In this document: positions 19,730-30,182 of the stretch, in pieces
Layout of the letters: every line of letters starts with the position of its first letter
Numbering within the stretch: the stretch's first letter is position 1
DNA from: Ilyomonas sp963847085
GTDB taxonomy: Bacteria; Bacteroidota; Bacteroidia; Chitinophagales; Chitinophagaceae
Assembly: GCA_963847085.1 (NCBI GenBank)
Contig: CAWJYO010000004.1
Coordinates: forward strand, 186,001-250,000
Direction of reading: 5' to 3'
Length of the DNA: 64,000 bases
Made by a program: the position numbers and the translations under genes
Notes under the pieces: generated by a model
Database searches by the model: none
What the model was told of the DNA's origin: nothing
What the model saw: only the letters and a program-made list of their open reading frames with translations

Positions 19730-20446
19730 TTATATGAACTTCTTCAATTCGTTCAATCCAATTCTTCCTTCATAAATCGCTTTGCCAATAATAGCGCCTT
19801 TGCAACCAACATCCTGTAGCTTATCTAAATCGTCCATTGAGCTTACGCCACCGCTTGCAATGATAAAAAGAGAATGAAATTTTTGAATGATATTTTTGTA
19901 CAAATCTGTAGCTGCACCTTGCAGCATTCCATCTTTACTTACATCAGTACAAAACACCTGCTGGATGCCATGTTGAATGTATTCTTCAATAAAGTCGTAA
20001 ATCCAAACATCGCTTGTTTCCTGCCAGCCATTAATGGCAATCTTTTCGTTCTTCACATCTGCACCCAATAAAAATTTGTGGGCTCCATATTGCTCTAACC
20101 ACGCCACAAATAACTCTTTGTTCTTTACCGCCAAACTACCAATGGTTGCCAATGCCGCGCCGGAACCAAACACGATTTGCAAATCTTTTTCTTCTTTAAT
20201 TCCGCCACCAAAATCAATAACTAACGATGTCTTGGAAGCCAGTGTTTCCAACACTTTCCAGTTCTTTACCGCACCAGCTTTTGCTCCGTCCAAATCAACC
20301 AAATGCAGCCGTTGCAAGCCTGCATCTTCAAACTGTTTGGCAACTTCCAAAGGGTGCTCGTTGTATATTTTTTTTTGTGAATAATCGCCTTGCGTAAGCC
20401 TTACGCATTTGCCTTCAATAATATCTATCGCGGGAATAATTTGCAT
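19730..20446 (-). CDS. hisA: Phosphoribosylformimino-5-aminoimidazole carboxamide ribotide isomerase
   Basis: This 238-residue (beta/alpha)8 barrel starts MQIIPAIDIIEGKCVRLTQGD, with the catalytic Asp8 of HisA. It continues with LHLVDLDGAKAG, VIDFGGGI, the second catalytic Asp region FCTDVSKDGMLQG, and the phosphate-binding IIASGGVSSMDDL. HisA performs the Amadori isomerisation in histidine biosynthesis. Length is normal. No other his gene is in the window, although the protein is usually encoded in a his operon, so the rest must lie elsewhere. Confidence 0.97.
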   Translation of the reverse strand: MQIIPAIDIIEGKCVRLTQGDYSQKKIYNEHPLEVAKQFEDAGLQRLHLVDLDGAKAGAVKNWKVLETLASKTSLVIDFGGGIKEEKDLQIVFGSGAALATIGSLAVKNKELFVAWLEQYGAHKFLLGADVKNEKIAINGWQETSDVWIYDFIEEYIQHGIQQVFCTDVSKDGMLQGAATDLYKNIIQKFHSLFIIASGGVSSMDDLDKLQDVGCKGAIIGKAIYEGRIGLNELKKFI

Positions 20447-20604
20447 GAAGCAAAGATAATTGGATGAGGCTTGTGTGCGGATGAAAACGACTATTGCAAT
20501 TAAAAATGTATCGAATGTTCAATGTTTGTTTTTGCCTGTTTTTCAGTTGTATAAATTGGTAAATTCAAGTTGTAAGAACACTTATTTTTAGCGCAATTTT
20601 GCTC

Positions 20605-21459
20605 ATGGCATTTAATGTTCAAACATTTAGAGTACGCGCACTCACAGCAATTGTTTTTGTGGTAATAATGCTGTTGGGTTTGCTCCTCAATTCATATTCT
20701 TTTTTTATTCTTTTTTCTGTTATTCATTTTGGTTGTTGGGTTGAATATCAAAAATTAATTAGCATCATTCAACCGCCTTATCAACGCATTTCTATCGTTC
20801 ATAAATATAGCGTAATGTTATTGGGGTGGAGCTTTCTTTTGTTGATGATGAAAGATGTTAGGTTAATAGAAATTGGTAAATGGTTATTGCTATTCATGCT
20901 GCTCGTTATATGTGTTGATGCAATAGTTCAAAAGAAATTGTTTTCAATTCAAAACATCGGTTATTCAGCTTTAGGCTTGCTTTATATTTCGGTCAGCTGG
21001 ATGCTGATGATCAACTTGCGCAACCCGTCTCATTCTTTCCCGCAGGATGGAAGAATCATTCCTTTGCTTCTTATTGTTTCGATATGGATAAATGATACCA
21101 TGGCTTATATTGTTGGCTCGTTCATTGGAAGAACGCCATTGAGTTCTATTTCGCCCAAAAAAACCTGGGAAGGTACAGTAGGCGGGGCTTTGCTGGCTGT
21201 GTTGGTGGTTACCGGTGTATGTTATTTTGCGTTTCATTTTCCACCAATTATTGTATTCATCATTTCACTCATTGCTGCTGTTGCAGGAACGTTTGGCGAC
21301 CTGCTGGAAAGCAAATTAAAACGGATGGCAGGTATGAAAGACAGCGGGCAAATAATGCCCGGCCATGGTGGTTTTTTAGACCGTTTTGATTCGCTTTTGC
21401 TCGCTACGCCGTTTGTGTGGTTGATCCTCTTCTTGCTTTACTATTATACTCTTTCGTAA
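20605..21459 (+). CDS. cdsA: Phosphatidate cytidylyltransferase
   Basis: This integral membrane protein of about 284 residues has seven to eight hydrophobic helices. It carries the CdsA signature near the C-terminus: SPKKTWEGTVGG, then GDLLESKLKRMAGMKDSG and PGHGGFLDRFDSLL. It makes CDP-diacylglycerol, the precursor for phospholipid head-group synthesis. I chose the ATG at 20605 (MAFNVQTFRVR) over the TTG at 20599. A possible promoter lies upstream: TTG at 20532 and TAAATTGG at 20552, with 17 bases between. psd follows after 36 bases, which makes a phospholipid operon likely. Confidence 0.94.
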   Translation: MAFNVQTFRVRALTAIVFVVIMLLGLLLNSYSFFILFSVIHFGCWVEYQKLISIIQPPYQRISIVHKYSVMLLGWSFLLLMMKDVRLIEIGKWLLLFMLLVICVDAIVQKKLFSIQNIGYSALGLLYISVSWMLMINLRNPSHSFPQDGRIIPLLLIVSIWINDTMAYIVGSFIGRTPLSSISPKKTWEGTVGGALLAVLVVTGVCYFAFHFPPIIVFIISLIAAVAGTFGDLLESKLKRMAGMKDSGQIMPGHGGFLDRFDSLLLATPFVWLILFLLYYYTLS

Positions 21460-21495
21460 TACTTATCTTTGTCGCTTCACAATTGTTTTTACTGA

Positions 21496-22152
21496 ATGAA
21501 AATTCATAAAGAAGGTTATCGTTCCATTGCTATTACTGCTTTGTTGTTTGGCATCATCAACTTGTTTTCGTTCCATTATTTGGGTATGAATTACGAATGG
21601 CTTGCCCTGGTTGTTTTTATCATTACGCTCATTTTGTTTTTGTTCATTATTTCTTTTTTTCGCTTGCCCAATCGTTTGTTGTCGGTTCACGAAAGCCAGA
21701 TTATTTGTCCTGCCGATGGCAAAGTGGTGGTGATTGAAGAGGTTACAGAAGAAGAATATTTTAAAGACAAAAGAATACAGGTAAGCATCTTTATGAGTCC
21801 TGCCAATGTGCATGTCAACCGCAATCCCATTAGTGGAGAAGTGCTGTACAGCCAGTATCACAAAGGAAAATACTTAGTGGCATGGCATCCAAAATCTTCC
21901 ACCGAAAACGAACGGCATAGCGTGGCAATAGAAAATGAAAACGGGCAATTGCTGGTAAAACAAATTGCCGGTGCGCTTGCCAAACGAATTGTAAATTATT
22001 TACAGCCAGGCATGGAAGTAAACCAGGGAAACGAAATGGGCTTTATTAAATTTGGCAGTCGTGTTGATGTGCTGCTTCCTCTACATGCTAATATCGAAGT
22101 AAAACTTAACCAAAAAGTAAAAGGCGGTGTAACGGTGCTGGCGACATGGTAG
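21496..22152 (+). CDS. psd: Phosphatidylserine decarboxylase, short Psd-A type
   Basis: This 218-residue protein has two hydrophobic segments (about 10-55), then ICPADGKVVVIEEV, SIFMSPANVHVNRNPISGEV and the autocleavage site FGSRVDVLLP near residue 187, where the serine becomes the pyruvoyl group. It converts phosphatidylserine to phosphatidylethanolamine at the inner membrane. The short form without the long N-terminal region is the type common in Bacteroidota. It sits directly after cdsA in the same pathway. Confidence 0.94.
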   Translation: MKIHKEGYRSIAITALLFGIINLFSFHYLGMNYEWLALVVFIITLILFLFIISFFRLPNRLLSVHESQIICPADGKVVVIEEVTEEEYFKDKRIQVSIFMSPANVHVNRNPISGEVLYSQYHKGKYLVAWHPKSSTENERHSVAIENENGQLLVKQIAGALAKRIVNYLQPGMEVNQGNEMGFIKFGSRVDVLLPLHANIEVKLNQKVKGGVTVLATW

Positions 22153-22157
22153 AAGAA

Positions 22158-22316
22158 GCTGCGAGTTTTGAGCTATGAGCCGTGAGCTTTAGGCTGCAAG
22201 CAATCAGCTACAAGCTGCAAGTAAAAGAAAAAGAGTAAATGAACGTTTGAAAACTCGTGGTCTGAAGCTCATAGCTCAAAGCTTGTAGCTTGCCGCTAAC
22301 AGCTTGCAGCTCAAAA
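22158..22316. repeat. Long imperfect palindromic repeat, family B copy 1
   Basis: The left arm is built of GAGCT-type words (GCTGCGAGTTTTGAGCTATG, AGCTACAAGCTGCAAG). The right arm carries their complements (AAGCTCATAGCTCAAAGC, AGCTTGCAGCTC). Each arm is about 55 bases. A related copy lies at 40718-40876. It follows psd and precedes the decarboxylase gene. Confidence 0.7.
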
Positions 22317-22399
22317 ATTATAACATTCCAATATTCATCAATCATTATTTTTGTTTTGTTCAATTTATTTCTCATCTGAAATTTTTGCAAGCAGCAGGA

Positions 22400-23826
22400 A
22401 TGAATAATACTTACACCGACCTCGTACATCAAACCTTTCATTTTCCGCAGGAAGGCTTTGAAGTAGGCGATAAGGCTATCTCGAATTTAACGGTTTAAAC
22501 CTGAAGCACATCATTGACAAGTATGGAACGCCTTTAAAACTTACCTATCTTCCTAAGATTGGGAAGCAGATAAATAAGGCAAAAAAAATGTTCGACCATG
22601 CTTTTAAAAAGTACAAATATGAAGGCGAATATTTTTATTGTTATTGCACCAAAAGCTCGCATTTTTCTTTTATTGTGGAAGAAGCGCTGAAGCATGAAAT
22701 TCATCTGGAAACTTCGTATGCTTACGACATTGAAATCATCAATCGTTTGTACCAGCGAAAAAAAATCAATAAAGACATTTTTATTATCTGCAATGGTTTT
22801 AAGCAAAAGTCTTATACGCAGCGCATTGCAAAACTGATCAATTCGGGTTTTAAAAATGTAATTCCTGTTTTGGATAATAAAGCAGAATTGCAGGCTTATA
22901 AACGCAGCGTGAAACAGCCTTTTAAATTAGGCATTCGCGTAGCTGCGGAAGAAGAACCGAGCTTTCCTTTTTATACTTCGCGCTTGGGCATTCGCCCGAG
23001 AGATATTCTTGAATTTTATGTAGATGAAATTGAAGGCAATGAAAATAAGTTTCAGTTAAAAATGCTGCATATCTTTTTAAACAAAGGCATAAAAGATGAT
23101 ATTTATTATTGGAGCGAACTGAATAAAATCATCAACCTGTATTGCCAGTTAAAAAAGATTTGTCCTGAACTGGATTCCATCAATATTGGCGGCGGTTTTC
23201 CCATCAAACATTCGCTGGGCTTCGAATACGATTACCAGTTTATGATCAATGAAATTGTAAGCAATATAAAAAAAGCCTGCAAGCGCACCGGCGTGCCGAT
23301 GCCAAATATTTATACTGAATTTGGTAGTTATACCGTTGGTGAAAGCATGGCGCATATTTATAGCGTGATAGGCCAGAAGACGCAGAACGACAGGGAAAAC
23401 TGGTACATGATTGATTCTTCTTTTATCACCACTTTGCCCGATACCTGGGGAATAGGAGAGAAGTTTTTGATGTTGCCCATCAATAAATGGGATAACGAAT
23501 ATCAGCGCGTAGTGTTGGGTGGTATTACGTGCGACAGCCATGATTATTACGATTCGGAAGAACACATCAATGAAGTGTTTTTGCCCAAAGTACAAAGTGC
23601 CGACCCGAAGGATGAAAAAGAAAATATGCAACCCTTGCATGTTGGCTTTTTTCATACCGGCGCTTACCAGGATCAGATCAGCGGTTATGGCGGAATCAAG
23701 CATTGTTTGATCCCATCGCCCAAGCATGTGATTGTGGAATATGATAAAAACGGAAAGCTGATAGATTGGTTGTACGCCAAAGAACAATCGGCGCAAAGCA
23801 TGTTGAAGATATTGGGGTATTTGTAA
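22400..23826 (+). CDS. speA: Biosynthetic arginine decarboxylase-like PLP enzyme, one frameshift
   Basis: The gene probably begins at 22400 (MNNTYTDLVHQTFHFPQEGF). It changes frame near 22480 and continues with FNGLNLKHIIDKYGTPLKL and the main body. Features of fold-III PLP decarboxylases are visible: YCTKSSHF, where the lysine probably binds PLP, GFKQKSYTQRI, VAAEEEPSFPFYTSRLGIR, the glycine-rich INIGGGFPI, TEFGSYTVGE, and near the C-terminus CDSHDYYD and FFHTGAYQDQISGYGG. The sequence matches the Bacteroidota group annotated as arginine decarboxylase. The reaction would give agmatine for polyamine synthesis. The precise substrate is inferred. Confidence 0.8.
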
Positions 23827-23842
23827 AAAGATCGAATACGGT

Positions 23843-23909
23843 TCTCGCAGATAACGCGGATTGGCGCAGAAACCGCATTAAATATCTGCGTAATCAGCGA
23901 CATCTCCGG
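23843..23909. repeat. Imperfect palindrome of the CGCAGAT family, copy 1
   Basis: CTCGCAGATAACGCGGATTG and the rightward ATCTGCGTAATCAGCGACAT are inverted relatives. The same words recur in the stronger palindrome at 60968-61040. It fills the gap after the decarboxylase gene. Confidence 0.55.
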
Positions 23910-23951
23910 GCAAATTATCAAAGGCTATTTCTTTATAAAAACAAACTACCA

Positions 23952-24401
23952 ATGCTCCGTTACTTACTCATCATAACACTTTTTAGTTTTGCCCAAATTC
24001 TTCATGCGCAAACAACAGAAGACAGCGTTAAAGCAACCGTGAACCAATTGTTCACGGCTATGAAAAATGCGGATGCCAATGCGTTGCAACAAACGTTTGC
24101 CGACAGTGCGATCTTGCAAACCATCATCAACAAAGATGGAAAAGCAAGTGTTGAAACCGAAGCTGTGCAAGGCTTTGCTACATCCATCGGTAAAATAGGA
24201 AAAGGTGATGCCGATGAACGAATTGTTTTTGATACAATAAAAATGGATGGCGATTTAGCCCTTGTTTGGGCGCCATATCAATTTTATTGGAAGGGAACAT
24301 TCAGTCATTGCGGCGTAGATTGTTTTAACCTCGTTCGCATCAACGGCGTTTGGAAAATTCAATATCTGATTGATACAAGAAGAAAGGATAACTGCAAATG
24401 A
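23952..24401 (+). CDS. Exported NTF2-like (SnoaL/DUF4440-type) protein
   Basis: From the ATG at 23952 the protein is 149 residues, with a signal peptide (MLRYLLIITLFSFAQILHAQ). It then has an NTF2-like cone fold: VKATVNQLFTAMKNADANAL, FADSAILQTI, ALVWAPYQFYWKGTFSHCG and the closing LVRINGVWKIQYLIDTRR. A longer in-frame extension to 23766 runs through the preceding gene and repeat and is unlikely. Members of this fold serve as binding proteins or enzymes, and the function here cannot be stated. Confidence 0.8.
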   Translation: MLRYLLIITLFSFAQILHAQTTEDSVKATVNQLFTAMKNADANALQQTFADSAILQTIINKDGKASVETEAVQGFATSIGKIGKGDADERIVFDTIKMDGDLALVWAPYQFYWKGTFSHCGVDCFNLVRINGVWKIQYLIDTRRKDNCK

Positions 24402-24407
24402 TGCAAT

Positions 24408-24851
24408 TTAAAACAAGCTTATCTTTTGCTTGCCTGAATAGGTAAAAGGAACATTTACAAAGATGCCTGCCTTGCCTACGCGCGTAACGCCTTTTACATC
24501 TACCTGAATTTCCTGGTTAAACAAAGCATTCAGCGAGTTTTTATAAATATTGCGCATATCAACCTGCACTCTCGAAGGCAGCGAAAATTCGGAGCGCCTG
24601 GCAATGTGCATAGTTGTATCCAACAAGTATTTGCCCAATAAACTTTTGTTTACATAAATGTCGCAGTCCACATGCTTTAAATCAACGCCAAAATTGTTGG
24701 GATTGAAGTAAACAAGGTTCATAGTAATGGTAGAATGTTCAAAACCGAGGCTATCTATTTTAAAACTGTTCATGCCGCGATAATCAAAACCCTGCGGCTT
24801 TTTGCAGGCAAATAGGAATGAAAGAAAAAAGAGGCAAAACCAAAAGCGCAT
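24408..24851 (-). CDS. LEA type 2 (WHy-domain) lipoprotein
   Basis: This 147-residue lipoprotein has the signal MRFWFCLFFLSFLFAC with lipidation at Cys16. The rest resembles a LEA-2/WHy beta-sandwich: ITMNLVYFNPNNFGVDLKHVDCDIYVN, then LPSRVQVDMRNIY and VKGVTRVGKAGIFVNVPF. Such Bacteroidota proteins are envelope proteins of unknown role. It ends 7 bases from the convergent NTF2-like gene. Confidence 0.8.
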   Translation of the reverse strand: MRFWFCLFFLSFLFACKKPQGFDYRGMNSFKIDSLGFEHSTITMNLVYFNPNNFGVDLKHVDCDIYVNKSLLGKYLLDTTMHIARRSEFSLPSRVQVDMRNIYKNSLNALFNQEIQVDVKGVTRVGKAGIFVNVPFTYSGKQKISLF

Positions 24852-25066
24852 ATATTAATTTGGTCGCAAAATAAAACACATACGTTATGCGAAAGAAGCG
24901 TTCATCAATACAAAATGCTAATATTCGTTTGAAGGTTTCTTTGTTAGAACCACAAAGACAGAAAGAGCACAAAGTATCACGAAGAGAAGTAACAAGTGTT
25001 TTTGGTTTTGCCTCTTTTTTGAGAATGTTGTTGAATAGTAAAGCTTGTATTCTTGTCCCTTATTTC

Positions 25067-25786
25067 TTAATCTGCTTTCGACACACTTCCCGAACCATTG
25101 ATATGGCTGTTTACCGAAGCGCCGCCTTTGTACCGAACATCGCCTGAACCATTCACATGAAGGTCTAACTGCTTGCTGGCATATACATCGGCATTGCCAC
25201 TTCCGTTGATGGTGATGCTTGCATTTTCGGCGGTTAAACCAAAGCAATGAATATCGCCCGAGCCAGACACCGAAAGGTTTGCATCGCCCGTTTTTCCACT
25301 GAACGAAATATCTCCGCTACCACTCGTATGGCTTTCAACGGAAGGCGCGTCAATCTTGGCTTCTACATTGCCTGAGCCACTCAATTCAAACGTCATTTTA
25401 TCTGAGTTTGACAAAGTGTTTTCGGAAGTAATATTGCCGCTTCCATCAGATGAAATGTTGGTAAACTGAGGAGCGGAAACCAATACTTCCAAATTCTTTT
25501 TCGGACGAAGATTATAGCCTTGTTTGATTTTTATTTTGAGCGTGTTGCCATCTGTTTCGGTAACGATGTAACGCAGCAAATTTTCATCGCCTTTTACCTG
25601 TACTTTGTAATCGGGAGACTGGGTAAGTACCACATCGGTTGGACCCGAAGACGCTACACTTTTAAAATCGTTAAGCTGGCGGTTTTCGGTGGTTTCATTT
25701 CCATTGCCATCCACCCTTTCGCCACCAATAAAATCGCAGGAAAAGAGAATGATAGATGATGCAATAAGAAGCAGTAGTTGTTTCAT
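25067..25786 (-). CDS. DUF2807 (head GIN domain) lipoprotein
   Basis: This 239-residue lipoprotein (MKQLLLLIASSIILFSC, lipidation at Cys17) has the repetitive right-handed beta structure of DUF2807. It shows many SGSGD/NGSGN/GSGNV turns, for example SVSGSGDIHCFG and ITINGSGNADVYASK. The opening GNGNETTENRQLNDFKSV is typical of the domain. The domain is sometimes described as a putative autotransporter-adhesin head, but no function is established. The gene is a single unit. Confidence 0.9.
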   Translation of the reverse strand: MKQLLLLIASSIILFSCDFIGGERVDGNGNETTENRQLNDFKSVASSGPTDVVLTQSPDYKVQVKGDENLLRYIVTETDGNTLKIKIKQGYNLRPKKNLEVLVSAPQFTNISSDGSGNITSENTLSNSDKMTFELSGSGNVEAKIDAPSVESHTSGSGDISFSGKTGDANLSVSGSGDIHCFGLTAENASITINGSGNADVYASKQLDLHVNGSGDVRYKGGASVNSHINGSGSVSKAD

Positions 25787-25923
25787 AGATGTTTGTTTTT
25801 AGTAAAAATATAATTGAGTTTTGTTTTGATATGATATATAAGAATTAAATCTGCCATCGTAAACAATGATACAGACGTTTAATGCATACTATCTTTCAAA
25901 GATGCATTGTTTCATTTTTATAA

Positions 25924-26535
25924 TCATTCATTGTTCTTCATATAATCCGCAATTAATTTCTCGTCTGTATCATCACTTTGCGAAAGTGCATTTATAATTT
26001 TTTCCTGTTCGTTTTTCGTTTTGTTTTGGCTTAATTTCTTCTTTCCCTGTAAATCAGTTACCACAATTTCAAAAGCTACAATTCCTTTTATCATTCCCAA
26101 TTTATATTCGTCCGGCAAACGATTCCATTGTTGCTTGTAAGAGGTTTCGTAATTGTCAATGGTGCTTTCTAATATTTGAATCACGCTTTCTGTTTCTGTA
26201 ATAAGTGTTGCCTTTCCATAAGCATGAACCGAAATATAATTCCAGGTGGGAACATTCAATTCTTTTTCATAATGCTTTGGTGAAATATAAGCATGAGGTT
26301 CGCTAAAAATCACCAAAGCACTATTGTTGTGCTCTATGTCCTTCCATTGTTCGTTTGCTTTGGCAAAATGAGAAATCAAAACAATATTCTCATCGTTCTC
26401 TATTACAAGAAAAGGCAAATGCGTAGCAACCGGCAGATCGTTCTTAGCAGTAACAATTGTGGCAAAACCAAACCGCTTCATAAAAGCAACGGCTTCAGCT
26501 TTGTCTGTCATCAAATTGAACTTTGGTATGTACAT
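25924..26535 (-). CDS. paiB: PaiB-family FMN-binding split-barrel protein
   Basis: This 203-residue protein starts MYIPKFNLMTDKAEAVAFM, and its ATHLPFL, SHFAKANEQWKDI, EPHAYISPKHYE and VPTWNYISVHAYGKA motifs are diagnostic for PaiB. The fold binds flavin. In Bacillus, PaiB was described as a negative regulator of sporulation and protease genes, but in most bacteria the role is unproven. No paiA is next to it. Length is normal. Confidence 0.92.
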   Translation of the reverse strand: MYIPKFNLMTDKAEAVAFMKRFGFATIVTAKNDLPVATHLPFLVIENDENIVLISHFAKANEQWKDIEHNNSALVIFSEPHAYISPKHYEKELNVPTWNYISVHAYGKATLITETESVIQILESTIDNYETSYKQQWNRLPDEYKLGMIKGIVAFEIVVTDLQGKKKLSQNKTKNEQEKIINALSQSDDTDEKLIADYMKNNE

Positions 26536-26629
26536 TTTGACTTTCCTTTGTTAGAATGCAATCGAAAAATGCACCAATCCTATCCTTGTTTCTTGATATC
26601 TTGATACTTGCTCTCTTCAATCTTATTTC

Positions 26630-28001
26630 TTACCCTTTCATTTCCGCATAATACTGATGAAAATAAGGTATGGTTTCGATGCCTTTGTAAAAATTAGCCA
26701 GATCAAATTTTTCGTTCGGGCTGTGCAGGTTATCGCTATCCAAACCAAAACCTAAGAACACCGTTTTGCAATCCAATATCGTTTCAAATAAAGACGTAAT
26801 GGGAATGCTTCCGCCACCACGCAAAGGCACGGGCGGCTTGCCAAAACTCGCTTCAATGGCTTTGGCTGCGGCTTTATATTCAACACTGTCAATCGGCGTT
26901 AGATACGGGTCGCCACCATGATGTTCTTCAGCTTTGATGGTAACACAATGCCGGCGCAATTTTATACAAATGATCAATCAACAATTTTGTTATCTCTTTG
27001 TGTTTTTGATTGGGAACAAGCCGACAACTGATCTTTGCAAATGCTTTTGATGGCAACACTGTTTTTGAGCCTTCGCCGGTGTAGCCGCCCCAAATGCCAT
27101 TCAGTTCCAACGTAGGACGAATGCCCGTTCTTTCATTGGTGGAATAACCTTTCTCGCCCCACAATTCCTTCACGCCAAGGTCGTGTTTGTATTCTTCTTC
27201 ATCAAATGGCGCTTTCGCCAGTTCTGTCCGTTCTTCTTTTGAAGATTCTATCACATCATCATAAAAATTGGGAATGGTAATGTGATTATTTTCATCGTGC
27301 AGGCTTGCAATCATCTGTGCTAAAATGGTGATGGGATTGGCAACTGCTCCGCCATATACGCCGCTGTGCAAATCGCGGTTAGGTCCGGTTACTTCCACTT
27401 GAATATAACTCAGGCCACGCACGCCGGTATCAATGCTGGGCGTTTCCAAACTTAGCATTGAAGTGTCGCTAATCAATACTACATCAGCTTTCAGCATTTC
27501 TTTTTTCTCCTGTAAAAAAGAAGCGAGGCTTGGCGAGCCAACTTCTTCTTCACCTTCAATTATAAACTTAATATTGAGTGGCAGCGTGCCTGTTTTCATC
27601 AATGTTTCAAATGCTTTTACGTGCATGTAAAATTGGCCTTTATCATCAGCCGAGCCACGCGCATAAATTTTTTCATCTTTGATTACCGGCTCAAAAGGTC
27701 CGCTGTGCCAAAGCTCCAGCGGATCAGGCGGCTGCACATCATAATGACCATATACCAAAACAGTAGGTTTGTTTTTGTCAATTATTTTTTCACCATATAC
27801 CACCGGATGACCAGCAGTTGGAAATACAGAAACAGCATCAGCACCAGCTTCTTCCAAACGTTGCTTCACAGCTTCGGCGCAGGCAAGCATGTCGTCTTTG
27901 TGTTCGCTGCGGGCACTTACACTGGGAATGCGCAACAAGGAAAACAATTCATCTAAAAAACGTTGTTTATTTTGTTCAATATAGTCTTGCCAGGCTTGCA
28001 T
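26630..28001 (-). CDS. M20-family metallodipeptidase, one frameshift
   Basis: Translation from 28001 gives an M20 dipeptidase: LLRIPSVSA, the metal motif VYGHYDVQPPDP, ARGSADDKGQ with its metal-binding aspartate, IEGEEEVGSPSL with catalytic and metal glutamates, DTGVRGLSYIQVEV, and the dimerisation-domain DLHSGVYGG. Near 26950 (after HLYKIAP) the frame changes, and VTIKAEEHHGGDPYL...PLRGGGSIP...FGLDSDNLHSPNE completes the enzyme to 26630. The second piece includes the last metal histidine. The protein would be about 455 residues, the usual size. The break is probably a sequence error. Confidence 0.88.
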
Positions 28002-28196
28002 AAAATATGGTTTGTATTTGCAAATATAAATCGTATGAATTGGGATTGATAAGATGTTTGGAATGATTGGAATAGGAGTTGAAGTTCGCCGTTATTCCGC
28101 AAGAATTTTTCATACAATCTTCTTTTCTTTTCCAAAAAAATTTTTTATTACATGCAACGATTTAGCAATGTTATTCAATCAACAAGAGAGAACTGC

Positions 28197-28751
28197 ATGA
28201 ATATACAAGCGTTGGTAACTGCCTGCCTGAAAGGAAATGCGCATGCACAAAAGCAATTGTACGATGCTTTTGCTGCGCAGATGATGGGCGTTTGCTATCG
28301 CTATACCAAGTCGGTTGAAGATGCAGAAGACGTGTTGCAGGAAGGTTTTATCAAAGTATTTCAACACTTAAAACAATACGAAGGCAAGGGTGAATTAGGA
28401 GGATGGATTCGAAAAATTATGGTAAATACTGCGCTGGCTTCGCTAAAGAAAAATACAGCTTACAGTGTGGATATGCTATTAAGCGAAGAACACATGCACC
28501 CGGTAAGCGACGACAATCCTGATATTCACATTCAAACAAAAGAATTGATTGAAATGATACGGCAATTGCCATCGGGTTATCAAACGGTGTTTAACCTGTA
28601 TGCTATTGATGGTTATACACACGCTGAAATAGGTAAGCTGCTTGGCATTGGCGAAGGCACAAGCCGCAGCCAGTATATGCGTGCCCGGATGCTATTGATA
28701 AACTGGCTGAAACAACAGCCGGGCGAATATAAAACTTCATCGTATGCCTGA
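28197..28751 (+). CDS. ECF-type RNA polymerase sigma factor
   Basis: Region 2 contains LYDAFAAQMMGVCYRYTKSVEDAEDVLQEG and FQHLKQYEG. Region 4 contains LPSGYQTVFNLYAIDGYTHAEIGKLLGI and GTSRSQYMRAR, the helix-turn-helix for the -35 element. I prefer the ATG at 28197 (MNIQALV, preceded by AAGAGAGA) to the one at 28152. The last 8 bases overlap the start of the next gene (ATG at 28744, stop at 28749-28751), so translation is coupled. That gene encodes a probable cognate anti-sigma factor. Confidence 0.93.
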   Translation: MNIQALVTACLKGNAHAQKQLYDAFAAQMMGVCYRYTKSVEDAEDVLQEGFIKVFQHLKQYEGKGELGGWIRKIMVNTALASLKKNTAYSVDMLLSEEHMHPVSDDNPDIHIQTKELIEMIRQLPSGYQTVFNLYAIDGYTHAEIGKLLGIGEGTSRSQYMRARMLLINWLKQQPGEYKTSSYA

Positions 28752-30130
28752 AGAAAATTTTGAACAGCAGGCTCGCAATATGGCAGAGCAATTTTCGATG
28801 GAGCCACGGCCCGATAGTATGGCAGCGCGTGAAAGCAGCTATTGCGCCCAAACGCAGGCGCAGAGCGGCTTTTATATGGTGGTTGTTGCCATTATGTGTT
28901 GCATGTGGTTTAGGTTTTTGGTTGATGAATGATTCAAAATTGACGCAAAAGAAAGAGGTGAATGCAAGACAAAATTCAGCAGCAAAAGCAAACTTAAATG
29001 CAAATGAAAAGATTGAAAAAGTAAATGAAAAATAGCACATAAAAATTTAGCTGCTCACACAACAAGAAATAACAAACAAAACATTGCATCTGTTGATAAA
29101 AAAGAGGTTGACCTTTTTGTACAAAACAGTCATTTTGGAAATGAGAAAAAGAGTGCAAAACAAAAGATAGATGCAATGCCATTTCAACCCAAAGCCCATT
29201 TTGCACTTAAAAAAAATGCGGCAAAAGAAAAAGAAATAAAAACAAACAGTGAAAACACTCTGATTCAATCTCAAGTAAATGTTTTGGCGAATAACAATGC
29301 AGTTATTGATTCAAATAATAAAGCATTCCAAAAGCCGCAGGATATACTTAGTGATACCGCAAAAACACAGACAGAAATGGCTGTAAAAACAAACGATACG
29401 CTACAGCAAATCAAAGATTCATCCTCTTTCTCTATCAATAAAAAAAAGAAAAAAAAGGAATGGCATTGGGGAGCGACCGCAGAAGTGGGAACGAGTTGGT
29501 TAGGTAATGGATTGTTTGGAGATCAAGCAAAAAGTTTGTCAGATTTTTCAACTGTTCCAACTGGCATGACAAATGGTGGCTCACAGAACTTCTCCACATA
29601 TCAACAGCAGCGAAGAAATGGAGTTGGTGCAGCGTTAGGAATAACCTTTGAATCTAATCTTTCGAAACACTGGTTTTTGGATGGTGCGCTTACTTATCGT
29701 TACCAACAATTCTACATACAAACCACTTCATTTAATAGTTTACCGACTGCACTTAACGGAAATGTTGTTAAGAGTAACATGAGTTATCATTTTCAATCGG
29801 CAAATCTTTATGCAGGACTTAGTGTATTTATCTTTCATAAAAAAAATGCTTCGGTTGCCTTACAAGCGGGAATGGATAACGGATGGTTATTATCCATAAA
29901 ACAAATGCACAACGATTCGCTTCAAAGCCTTACTGCACAAGGATTCCGTCGTTGGCAGCCATCGTTGCAATTTTCGGTTCCTGTTGGCATTTATAATAAA
30001 GGAAACATCCGCTGGCAGTTATCGCCGTTCATTCGCTGGGGGTTGCGGAGGACTACAAAATAGTGATGGTTCGTTTGCCCATCATCCTCTCAATGCTGCA
30101 GGAATTAGTGCTACTTATTTTTTTAAATGA
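28744..30130 (+). CDS. Trans-envelope anti-sigma-like protein with outer-membrane beta-barrel, three frameshifts
   Basis: Read across three breaks, this is one protein of about 460 residues. The cytoplasmic head MPEENFEQQARNMAEQF...VWQRVKAAIAPKRRRR leads into one inner-membrane helix (AAFIWWLLPLCVACGLGFWLM). A lysine/asparagine/glutamine-rich linker of about 150 residues follows. The C-terminal part, from EWHWGATAEVG on, looks like an outer-membrane beta-barrel of about 220 residues that ends in the aromatic ATYFFK. The breaks are near 28817, at the A5 run near 29031 and at the G5 run near 30042. The last one hides a tail with NSDGSFAHHPLNAAG. A head of this type directly after an ECF sigma gene suggests an anti-sigma factor. 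The architecture resembles the dual membrane-spanning anti-sigma factors reported in Bacteroides. Confidence 0.78.
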
Positions 30131-30182
30131 TGGTGCAACGCTTTGTTTTTTTCATCACTCATCAAACTATAAAACTTGTTGT

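Noticed and set aside
23149..23796. A 215-codon minus-strand frame
   Set aside because: It lies entirely antisense to the arginine decarboxylase gene and only mirrors its codon pattern.
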